A DNA stretch of 64,000 bases from Clavibacter tessellarius. GTDB taxonomy: Bacteria; Actinomycetota; Actinomycetes; Actinomycetales; Microbacteriaceae. The first letter of the stretch is position 1, and the number at the start of each line of letters is the position of its first letter. Where the stretch lies: positions 62,001-126,000 of the forward strand of contig NZ_LQXA01000053.1 of NCBI RefSeq assembly GCF_001618005.1, written 5' to 3'. Shown piece after piece: positions 19,279-26,040 of this stretch. The translations under genes were made by a program, and so were the position numbers. Under the pieces are notes generated by a model, which ran no database searches, was not told where the DNA came from, and saw only the letters and a program-made list of their open reading frames with translations.

Positions 19279-20283
19279 ATGAGCGACACCGTCGCGGATG
19301 CGACACCGGCCGTCACCCATCCCCTCATCGAGGAGATGGGTGACGGCTTCCTCGTCATCCGCAGCACCGCGCGGATCCTGCACCTCAGCGCCCTCCGGTC
19401 CGGCCTCCTGGCCGACGCGGGGGCAGCCGCGAAGCGCGTGCTGATCGTGACGCCACCGCAGACGCGGCTCACGTTCGCGATGCTGCAGGCGCTGCGGCTC
19501 TTCGACGGCCGATGGGCCGTCTCCGCCGGCGACGGGCTCCGTCTCGCCGGCACGGACACGCTGATCGCCGGTCCGTCGGAGGCGTGGACGGCGGCGGCGG
19601 CCGCGGGGGAGCGCCGTCGCGACGGCGCGTCCGCCGCCTGGACGCAGGTCACCGTGAGCGCCCGGTACGTGGACGCGTCCGCGTTCGAGGCGGGACGCGT
19701 CGCCGAGGTCGTCGCCTCGGAGACGGGAACCCGGCTGGAGGGCTGGGGCGCGGTCGAGCCGGCGGCGTCGGACTGGTCGCCGCGGGGCATGACCGAGTGG
19801 GTGCGCAGACGGTTCCCGGACGTCGCGCGGATCGTCGTCCACGGGCCGGGAGCCAGCGGCACCCTCCGGGCCTGGCAGGCGCCCTCGGGGATCTACGAGG
19901 AGACGAAGCTGGTGGTGCGCGGCGCGATCCCCGCGGAGGGAGCGGCCCGGCTGATGCGGCGTCTGCACGGCGTCGCCCAGATCCAGTTCGCCTTCGCCGT
20001 CGCCATGGCGGGGGCGGAGGACCTGACCTTCTCCGCCGACCCCCCGCACGCGGTCGAGCCGCGCGCGGCCCTCGTGGGCCCACGCGCGGTCCGCGACTGG
20101 GCCTTCCCCACGGCCGGCCTGGAGGCCGCCGGCGTGCTGACGCGCATCGGGCATCCGCGCACGCCGTCCCTGCTCCTGCAGTTCGGGAGCGGACCGGCGC
20201 CAGCGTGGGCCGACCTCGAGACCGCGCTCCGCGCCTTCGGGCCGGAGACCGTCGTCTCGGCCCTGGCGGGGGAGACCCCGTGA
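19279..20283 (+). CDS. T7SS-associated protein, probably DUF6177 family
   Basis: A 334-residue protein with no signal peptide or membrane helix. It is a mix of strands and helices, with RVLIVTPPQTRLTFAMLQALR early and VHGPGASGTLRAWQAPSG in the middle. Its size and position after the WXG100-like genes match a family I remember as DUF6177, found in actinobacterial ESX loci; the name is from memory. The ATG at 19279 was chosen for fit with the spacing after the preceding stop (17 nt). A substrate-chaperone role like that of EspG is possible but unproven. Confidence 0.72.
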   Translation: MSDTVADATPAVTHPLIEEMGDGFLVIRSTARILHLSALRSGLLADAGAAAKRVLIVTPPQTRLTFAMLQALRLFDGRWAVSAGDGLRLAGTDTLIAGPSEAWTAAAAAGERRRDGASAAWTQVTVSARYVDASAFEAGRVAEVVASETGTRLEGWGAVEPAASDWSPRGMTEWVRRRFPDVARIVVHGPGASGTLRAWQAPSGIYEETKLVVRGAIPAEGAARLMRRLHGVAQIQFAFAVAMAGAEDLTFSADPPHAVEPRAALVGPRAVRDWAFPTAGLEAAGVLTRIGHPRTPSLLLQFGSGPAPAWADLETALRAFGPETVVSALAGETP

Positions 20284-20651
20284 ACGGCGAGTGGGTGATC
20301 CTCTCGCCCCGGCCCGTCACCGTCGGCGAGTGCGTCGTCGGGGCAGCTGCCACGGATCCGGACCTCCGGATCGCCTCGCTCTGGGACGGGGGAGCGGTGC
20401 TCCTCTCGAACCTGCGCGGCGGGCAGCTCACCGTGACCGGCTCCCGGCCGCTCGAGCACGCGGGCGACGCCGTGCGGATCCTCGGCGTCGGCGTCGAACA
20501 GGACAGGCACTGGACGGAGGCGCACGCGCGCGGCTGGGGAGCGGAAGACGCCGGGGCGCTCATCACCGCGATCGCCGCCGCGGCGGACGGTCACGCGCAT
20601 CGACTGAGCACAGAAGGGCACGGTGGATCGGACGTCGAGCTACAGCATTGA
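20280..20651 (+). CDS. Small T7SS-associated hypothetical protein
   Basis: A 123-residue soluble protein (about 13 kDa) starting at a GTG that overlaps the previous stop by 4 nt. Its first half is strand-rich (EWVILSPRPVTVGECVVG, DLRIASLWDGGAVLLSNLRGG) and it ends with a helix (EDAGALITAIAAAADGHAHRL). It overlaps the next gene by 29 nt. I do not recognise a family. The tight overlaps on both sides argue that it is translated as part of the toxin-delivery operon, perhaps as an adaptor. Confidence 0.75.
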   Translation: MNGEWVILSPRPVTVGECVVGAAATDPDLRIASLWDGGAVLLSNLRGGQLTVTGSRPLEHAGDAVRILGVGVEQDRHWTEAHARGWGAEDAGALITAIAAAADGHAHRLSTEGHGGSDVELQH

Positions 20652-21003
20652 CCCCGCGGGGGTGTCGGCCGTCGTGAAGGACGTGCAGGACGCGGCCGGG
20701 GCGCTCGTGGAGGCGTTCTCGAGCCTGGAATCCGCGGAGACGGACGTCACGAACGGCACGTCGGACTGCGTCGAGGTCGCGACCGCCGTTTCGGCGCTCC
20801 TGCAACGGGAGGCACCGAGGATGACGACCGTGGGCAACCGCATCTCGGCGTGCCTGCTCGGCGTGTCCACCGCCACGGCGGACTACGTCGCGGCCGACGA
20901 CACCATGTCGGAAGACGTGCGGGCGGCGCAGACGCACGCGGTGGAATCCGCGGGCTCGGGCGACTTCAGCTGGTTCACCGAACGGTCGGGCGTCCAGCGA
21001 TGA
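20623..21003 (+). CDS. WXG100-like T7SS accessory protein (possibly DUF6507)
   Basis: A 126-residue helical protein directly before the toxin gene. Helix 1 is GVSAVVKDVQDAAGALVEAFSSLESAE, then a short N-G-T turn, then CVEVATAVSALLQREAPRMTTVGNRISACLLGVSTATADY. The layout resembles a WXG100 hairpin without the tripeptide. Families such as DUF6507 have this form, but that is recollection. It starts with GTG (AGAAGGG just upstream) and its stop overlaps the toxin start. In T7SS toxin operons, small helical proteins in this position usually bind the toxin N-terminus and target it for export. Confidence 0.75.
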   Translation: MDRTSSYSIDPAGVSAVVKDVQDAAGALVEAFSSLESAETDVTNGTSDCVEVATAVSALLQREAPRMTTVGNRISACLLGVSTATADYVAADDTMSEDVRAAQTHAVESAGSGDFSWFTERSGVQR

Positions 21004-23183
21004 TGCCGAGCGACTCCGGCGGATACTCCGGCCGCCGTGCGGACGGGTACATCGACCCGTTCGCGATCCCCGGCGCGGGTCTCGACGCGGATCTGATCCG
21101 CCGTGCCGCTGCGAGCTTCACCTCCGCATCCACGGCGGTGACCACGCACGGCGCTGACGTGGTGTCGAAGTGGTCGGGCATCTCGGCCTCGTACCGGGCA
21201 CCCGAGGCCCCGAGCCTCATCGAGACGATGGCGCCGGTGAAGACGGGCACGGAGTCGCTGAGCGCGGTGTTCCTTGCAGCGTCCCACGCGCTCACCGCGT
21301 TCGCGGACGAGGTGGACCGGATCAAGCCGGAGCTGCTGCAGCTCACGGGCGAGGCCGAGCAGTTCATCACGAGTGTCGTCGGCACCACGGCTGAGGGCAC
21401 GAAGATCTTTGACTACATCCCGGAGTTCGCGGACAGGAACAACGACCTGATGCGGCGCGTCGCGGCGCAGGTGGATGCGCTGGCGCACGCCCGCGACACG
21501 TGCGTGGCCGCGCTCTCCGGGCTGGATTCCCCCATGTACTGGCTGTCCCGCGGAGCAGGGCAAGGGCCGGCCGCGCCAGCCGCCTTGGACACGAGCATCG
21601 GGACGGTGCTGCCTTTCGGGACGATGAAGGAGCGGTCCTGCCAGGAGGCGCAGGCGCACGGCGCGCAGGATGCCTTCCGAGAGTCGGTGAAGGGTGGGCT
21701 GGCCATGGTCGGCTTCAACGCCCACACCCGAAAGGCATTCGACGGGGACCTCGCGCTCAACTCGTGGCGGGGAGCCGCGGCATCCGTGTACCTGGTGACG
21801 ACGTTTGTATTGCCTTCGCCTCTCACGGATCCCGGCGAGGGCGCTCCGGATCTATTGAAGACGTTGGCGCCGAGATTCCGGGCGCAGAGGGGGCAGGTGG
21901 TGGAGGGGTTCCTCGGAAGCGAGGAGGCCTGGAAGACGAACCCGGGTCGGGCATTGGGCGGATTGGAGTTCAACGTCGGGAGCGTGCTCATGCCGGGCGC
22001 GGAGGCGGGTGCGGGGCTGAAGGTCCTGGCGAGCGGTGCGCGCGGTCTGCGGTTCGGGGCGCGCGCCACGGAGATGGGTGCCGAGGGTGCCGCCGATGCG
22101 GCTCGTGCGGGGGAGGCATCATCGGGGCTAGGGCGTGTGCTCAGGGGCACCGGCGCGGTGTCGGGACGGGTCGGGGATCTCGTGGCGGCGATGTCCCGGG
22201 GTGCGGCGTCGTCGGTGTCGGGATCCGTGACGGGGTTCCGGGATCTGCTGGCGCGGGTGCCGAAGGTGAGCGTCTCGGTAGAGCACATGGTGACGCCGGA
22301 CGGGATGCGGGTGCCGACGGGGATGCGCATGGACGTGGAGCCGCGGGCAGGGTCTCACGTGTCCACCGATGCGCAGCATCATGGATCCATCGGGTCGAGT
22401 CGGAATATCAGCGCACCCGGTGATGCTCATCCGCGCTCAGAGATCATGAACGTAAGCACTAGTGATGCTTCGCGACCGCACGAGTCGGCGCCTCTCGCAG
22501 ACCATCAGGGGCTTGCTCATGCTCATCATCAGGAATCCATGCAGGAGCAGCATTCCGTGTTGCGTGACCATGCAAGCATTCGGGAAGCCCAGCATCTTGA
22601 TGGCGACGAGGTAGTAGACGCACCAATGCGTCACGACGAACTCGTGCGCTATGGTGGACAGGACGTTGTCTTGTTCGAGGGTCCCGTCATTCCGGATTGG
22701 ATTGACCACGCGCTAAGTAACCCAAATCTTGATCCGCGACTTCGAAATATAATCCGGGGCATACGTTTCAACTATGAGAACCACTACAAGTATCCTCACA
22801 ATGAAGTAACGCTCGAAACTGGGTTCCGCGTCGACTCCTATATCCCCGGTAAGGAAATAGTCTCCAGAAAACATACACAAATAGCTGAAGTGCTCGCGAG
22901 AACGGCGCGGGGTGGCGTCGACGAGCTCAATGCGAAGTATGCTCCGGGGGAAATTGTAAAGACGCCATTGCGATTGCGGGCAAATACTGTTTTCAGTGAA
23001 GCAAACCGATCTCTGTGGGGCCTGCCGCTGCGTGGGAGACCCGTCCTCGAACTACCACCTCAGCTGCGACCTATTCCTCAAGAGTTCTTAGATTACGCTG
23101 ACTACAAAAGGGTCGTGATCCGTGATACATCCGGACACGTGTATAATAAGAATATTCTGCGATTGAGAGAGTTGGGTAAATGA
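21000..23183 (+). CDS. T7SS polymorphic toxin: WXG-like N-terminus, variable C-terminal domain
   Basis: A 727-residue modular effector. Residues 25-130 form a helical WXG100-like domain with the turn W58-S59-G60, the likely export signal. Residues 130-430 are Ala/Gly-rich with a hydrophobic stretch (GLKVLASGARGLRFG). Residues 430-550 are a His/Ser/Asp-rich linker. Residues 550-727 form a separate C-terminal domain whose marks are VDSY at 611-614, EIVSRKHTQI at 619-628, and RPVLELPPQ and KRVVIRD near the end. I know no certain activity; the D-x(6)-E pattern is reminiscent of nucleases but not proof. Codon usage turns AT-rich from about 22.45 kb. ATGATG gives two possible starts. The stop overlaps the next gene (ATGA). 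Confidence 0.85.
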   Translation: MMPSDSGGYSGRRADGYIDPFAIPGAGLDADLIRRAAASFTSASTAVTTHGADVVSKWSGISASYRAPEAPSLIETMAPVKTGTESLSAVFLAASHALTAFADEVDRIKPELLQLTGEAEQFITSVVGTTAEGTKIFDYIPEFADRNNDLMRRVAAQVDALAHARDTCVAALSGLDSPMYWLSRGAGQGPAAPAALDTSIGTVLPFGTMKERSCQEAQAHGAQDAFRESVKGGLAMVGFNAHTRKAFDGDLALNSWRGAAASVYLVTTFVLPSPLTDPGEGAPDLLKTLAPRFRAQRGQVVEGFLGSEEAWKTNPGRALGGLEFNVGSVLMPGAEAGAGLKVLASGARGLRFGARATEMGAEGAADAARAGEASSGLGRVLRGTGAVSGRVGDLVAAMSRGAASSVSGSVTGFRDLLARVPKVSVSVEHMVTPDGMRVPTGMRMDVEPRAGSHVSTDAQHHGSIGSSRNISAPGDAHPRSEIMNVSTSDASRPHESAPLADHQGLAHAHHQESMQEQHSVLRDHASIREAQHLDGDEVVDAPMRHDELVRYGGQDVVLFEGPVIPDWIDHALSNPNLDPRLRNIIRGIRFNYENHYKYPHNEVTLETGFRVDSYIPGKEIVSRKHTQIAEVLARTARGGVDELNAKYAPGEIVKTPLRLRANTVFSEANRSLWGLPLRGRPVLELPPQLRPIPQEFLDYADYKRVVIRDTSGHVYNKNILRLRELGK

Positions 23184-23698
23184 ATTACCAGTACTGCCAG
23201 CGATGGGAAACTGCGTTGCGTCGGCCGGTCGATCCGATTGCTGAAGAAGAAGCGAAGCGGCGTTACAGAGGTGAGGTAGCAAAACCTGATCACTGGTTCT
23301 CGGTCGCTGCTTCAAAACATCCGCAAATAGAGGGAGCGGCTCCCGAATATGTTTTAGAAATTCTACCCGAAGCATCCTATGTCAACGTCAAATTCCTCGA
23401 TCCGTACTGCAGTGAGCGGTTTGACTACGGATTCACGCGCCTAGACGAGTCGCTTTTCTTGAGTCATGTGACGGAGCATAGATATCCTATCGAGCCTCAG
23501 TATTATGGTCCGGATGAGGCGGTCTACGTCGCGCAATACTTGTACAAGCCCGACGGTTACACCAAGGAAGTTCTGATGGACGATGCTGATCCGTTGACGC
23601 ATGTGTCCGAGTATCGTGATGTCGACGTGTCCAAGCACTGGGAGCCGGTACCCGAGTTCGGCGCCTGGGCTTCTTTGGGGAAGTTCAATCGCTGGTAG
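23180..23698 (+). CDS. Presumed immunity protein to the T7SS toxin (copy A, intact)
   Basis: A 172-residue acidic soluble protein whose ATG overlaps the toxin stop by 4 nt, the normal position of a cognate immunity gene. Recognisable marks shared with two further copies are YC-x-x-W near the N-terminus, P-x-HWFSVAA at about 37-44, LEILP, then YGFTRLDESLFLSHVTEH, and EYRDVDV followed by PEFGAWASLG near the C-terminus. The GC content is well below the chromosomal level. The family name is unknown to me. The immunity role rests on position, size, coupling and repeated pairing with toxin C-terminal pieces. Confidence 0.78.
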   Translation: MNYQYCQRWETALRRPVDPIAEEEAKRRYRGEVAKPDHWFSVAASKHPQIEGAAPEYVLEILPEASYVNVKFLDPYCSERFDYGFTRLDESLFLSHVTEHRYPIEPQYYGPDEAVYVAQYLYKPDGYTKEVLMDDADPLTHVSEYRDVDVSKHWEPVPEFGAWASLGKFNRW

Positions 23699-23991
23699 AT
23701 GAGCGCATCAGTAAGGCGATAGACGCGCGTGGTGATGAAGTCAAGGGAAGCTCATCTGACCGGCGCTTCGGGCGTACGACGAGTCAAAGCTCGCGATCCC
23801 GTTAGCCGCCTTAGCCGTGATGCCCGAAAAACTCCTGGTAGGACAGGGTCGTCTATCAAATGCATCTACTGCGAACAGTGGGTTGACAGGCCAATAATGG
23901 GGTGGATTGCCTGCTCGCGTGATGTGGTCCCTTCAGTTACGGATTCACGCGAATAGATGAGTCGCTCTTGATGAGCCATGTGGCGGAGTGT
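23699..23991 (+). pseudogene. Fossil fragments of immunity genes
   Basis: No intact gene is seen. At 23858-23899 the frame reads KCIYCEQWVDRP, matching the N-terminus of the immunity family. This runs straight into a 31-bp copy (23899-23929) of the 3' end of the broken gene downstream. At 23932-23991 the frame reads FSYGFTRIDESLLMSHVAE, a middle section matching residues of copy A. So at least two immunity genes have been deleted down to short pieces. The first 160 bases contain a possible 34-residue open stretch without recognisable relatives. Confidence 0.7.
23899..23929 (+). repeat. 31-bp direct repeat, left copy
   Basis: This stretch matches 24503-24533 at 28 of 31 positions. The right copy is the last codons plus stop (TAG) of the interrupted immunity gene; here the stop has become TGG and the frame is lost. 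It marks the 3' end of a deleted immunity gene and could have served as recombination homology. Confidence 0.75.
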
Positions 23992-24531
23992 ATGAAGTAC
24001 ATTTATTGCGAGCATTGGGACGATCGGCGCCGAGAGCCTCGGCAATTGCTCATGTAAAATGAAGCGCGGATGCGTTATGAGACGGGTACCACTGAGCCGA
24101 AGAACTGGTTCACCGTTGCTGCCGTGAGTGAAGACGGTGAGTATGAGGATGTGCTCATGGGTGTCTTGGAGGTCCTACCGTTCGGCGCGTTCATTCGCAC
24201 GCGGATACTAGATGATCATAATCGCACAGGCGTGGTGTATCATTTCAAGCGGTTTGATGAGAAGATGCTTCTTAGTAGCATAATACATTACACGTATGAA
24301 AACGATGTCGCCTACTCGGGTGTAGCGCGCGCGGCGGTCGTGGGGGAGTTGGAATTCAAAGTCGAGGGCGCTTCTATGAAGCACACGCTCGATGTGACCG
24401 CTAGTCTCACGATCGAGGTTCGGGAGTATCGGGATGTTGATCTGTCTGCCAACTGGGAAGCCACTCCGGTATTTGGAGATTGGGGCGCGTTCGTAGAATA
24501 CCGGGGTGGATTACCTGCTCGTGTGATGTAG
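23992..24531 (+). pseudogene. Immunity gene copy B interrupted by an in-frame TAA
   Basis: Starting at ATG 23992 the frame reads MKYIYCEHWDDRR, the family's N-terminus. It stops at TAA 24055-24057, then continues in the same frame as NEARMRYETG and PKNWFTVAA, LEVLP, EVREYRDVDL and PVFGDWGAFV to the TAG at 24529-24531. Without the TAA it would be a 179-residue protein, close to the 171-172 residues of the intact copies. The stop falls where the others have Glu-rich EEEA, so one GAA or GAG to TAA type change would explain it. A shorter product of 153 residues could start at ATG 24070. Composition is AT-rich like copy A. Confidence 0.78.
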
Positions 24532-24533
24532 TC
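24503..24533 (+). repeat. 31-bp direct repeat, right copy
   Basis: Matches 23899-23929 at 28 of 31 positions and covers the last eight codons and stop of immunity copy B. See the left copy for interpretation. Confidence 0.75.
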
Positions 24534-24922
24534 GCTATTGTTTGTCGAAGTGCATGCGGGCAAAAGTGACGGACCACTCCTGCTCCTGTTCCCTGGAATC
24601 TTTGGGTGCAGTGAGCCACAACTGGCTGGCTGGGTGCCTGCCGAAGGTATTCGGCAGGGAAAGACGACGCATGCGTTTCCGGCGCAGGCCCACGCGTCGT
24701 CCGACCAGCACCGGATGAGTCGATCCCGTCCCGAGGCTCGTGGCGACGGCGCCCGACGACGACTCCGGCCGAGCCGCTCGCACTCAGGCAGGCAGGCAGG
24801 CAGCCGAGTTCGGCACGCAGCCGCACAACTGGGGAAACGGCGGACGCCGTCTCGGCATCTCAGCCACCTTGGGTACCCGTCGTCTCGCCCGTCGCCTGGA
24901 CTCCTGAGGAGCGCTCATCACC
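24534..24922. other. Non-coding spacer with hairpin and CAGG microsatellite
   Basis: These 389 bases hold no convincing gene. A perfect hairpin, CCTGCCGAA-GGTA-TTCGGCAGG, lies at 24637-24658; it has no T-tract. At 24785-24803 the tetranucleotide CAGG is repeated four times plus CAG. Base composition returns from AT-rich to GC-rich across this stretch, so it contains the right boundary of the low-GC segment. A GAGGAG ribosome-binding site at its end serves the next gene. Confidence 0.6.
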
Positions 24923-25507
24923 ATGGACTTCCCACCCCCTGCGCAGGACTACCACTCCGGCTTCGGGGTCGCGCGGGAGGCGGCGCCGATCGGCGGCAGG
25001 CCCGTCCTCGAGATCGCGGCCCAGGCGGAGGTCGTCCCCCAGCCCCTCCTCGATGAGGCGACCGAGAAGCGCGTCGTCATCCGGACCGTCGAGGGCCGCA
25101 TCCTCAACTCGGTGCTCCTCGAGGACGGCGTGATGGCGCCGTCTCCGGCCCCGTCCCTGGTGCCGCCGCTCCCCGCCGGCTTCCGCCGTCCGTGGCAGCG
25201 GGCCCTGCAGGCGACGCTCGTCGTGAACACCTACATGTCGGATCAGGAGATCATCTCGAAGCCGCGCGTGCAGATCTCTCGGCTCTCCGCGGAGAAGGCA
25301 CGGGCGTTGATCGACGATCTGGTGGCCCTCTACCACCCCGGTCAGGCGGGCGACCGCGTGGGCGAGCTCGACGGCGACCTTGTGCTGGAGCTCCCCGTGC
25401 AACGTCGGCGCCTCCCGCCCGCGTTCCTCGAGCACGCGCGGGAGCAGGACGTCATCGTGCGCGACGCGCGAGGAAGGGTCCATGAGCCCGAGCCGGGGGA
25501 GCGGTGA
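24923..25507 (+). CDS. Orphan toxin C-terminal module (tandem partial copies, no export domain)
   Basis: A 194-residue protein without the WXG-like export domain. Residues 25-62 (GGRPVLEIAAQ... then KRVVIRTVEGRILN) repeat the last 35 residues of the toxin at 21000-23183. Residues 97-188 hold a second, longer piece: VNTYMSDQEIISKPRVQI (toxin: VDSY...EIVSRKHTQI), then LVLELPVQ and QDVIVRDARGRVHEP. The Asp of VDSY is Asn here, and the section between the two motifs is shorter. A Pro-rich linker joins the pieces. It is followed one base later by an intact immunity gene. It may be a displaced toxin tip or donor cassette; independent function is doubtful. Confidence 0.72.
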   Translation: MDFPPPAQDYHSGFGVAREAAPIGGRPVLEIAAQAEVVPQPLLDEATEKRVVIRTVEGRILNSVLLEDGVMAPSPAPSLVPPLPAGFRRPWQRALQATLVVNTYMSDQEIISKPRVQISRLSAEKARALIDDLVALYHPGQAGDRVGELDGDLVLELPVQRRRLPPAFLEHAREQDVIVRDARGRVHEPEPGER

Positions 25508-25508
25508 C

Positions 25509-26024
25509 GTGATCTACGTGTACTGCGCGCGGTGGCACCACGGCAGGGGCCGGCCCATCGACGTGATGACCGAGGAGGAGGCCTGGCTGCGGTACGCGGC
25601 GCGGGTCCCCGGGCCCGCCAACTGGTTCACCGTGGCCGCCTGGCACGACGGCCGCGACGTGACGACGCCGCCGGACTTCCTGCTGGAGGTGATGCCCTAC
25701 GCCGCGTGCATCAAGGCGCGCTACCTCGATGAATGGCACCGGATCCGCTACAGCTTCAGCCTCACGCGCACTGGCGACCAGCTGTTCCAGAGCCAGGTGG
25801 TGGAGCACCACTACCCGGCCGTCGAGGGATACCTGCGACGGAGGGACGCCGTGCTCATCGAGAAGTTCCAGTACCGAGAGGACGGGTACGGGCGCTGGAC
25901 CCGCACCGACTGCGTGCGCGACGACGTCGAGGTGCGGGAGTACCGGGAGGTGCCGGTCGACGAGATGTACGAGATCGTCCCGATGTTCGGCGCGTGGGAG
26001 CACGTGGGGCGCTGGCGCGGCTAG
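25509..26024 (+). CDS. Presumed immunity protein (copy C, intact, GC-rich)
   Basis: A 171-residue homologue of copies A and B: YVYCARW at the N-terminus, PANWFTVAAW, LEVMPYAACIKARYLDEW, YSFSLTRTGDQLFQSQVVEHHY, VREYREVPV and PMFGAWEHVGRW. It begins with GTG one base after the orphan toxin fragment, the same toxin-then-immunity order as upstream. Unlike copies A and B its codon usage is fully GC-rich, so it has been in this or a similar genome longer, or came from another high-GC donor (inference). It ends 16 bases before a convergent oxidoreductase gene. Confidence 0.78.
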   Translation: MIYVYCARWHHGRGRPIDVMTEEEAWLRYAARVPGPANWFTVAAWHDGRDVTTPPDFLLEVMPYAACIKARYLDEWHRIRYSFSLTRTGDQLFQSQVVEHHYPAVEGYLRRRDAVLIEKFQYREDGYGRWTRTDCVRDDVEVREYREVPVDEMYEIVPMFGAWEHVGRWRG

Positions 26025-26040
26025 GCCGGGAGCCGGCGGA

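Noticed and set aside
22821-22880. D612...E619 of the toxin considered as a definite PD-(D/E)xK nuclease site
   Set aside because: The E-x-K spacing is not met (EIVSRK) and no other nuclease motif is certain, so no enzymatic activity is assigned.
23729-23956. A 75-codon open frame in the fossil region
   Set aside because: It contains an immunity N-terminal fragment and a frame-shifted gene end; no coherent protein or ribosome-binding site, so treated as part of the fossils.
24637-24658. Perfect hairpin considered as an insertion-sequence end or attachment site
   Set aside because: No transposase, no second copy of the inverted repeat and no target duplication are visible; left as an unexplained hairpin.
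24785-24803. CAGG repeats considered as part of a CRISPR array
   Set aside because: Units are only four bases with no spacers and no cas genes anywhere in the window.
24538-25056. Open frames over the spacer before the orphan toxin fragment
   Set aside because: Composition is Arg/Ser/His-rich, no family resemblance, and they run into the real orphan gene in another frame.
10230-26024. The island considered as a prophage or integrative element
   Set aside because: No integrase, phage structural, conjugation or attachment sequences; the gene order is that of a chromosomal ESX-like locus.
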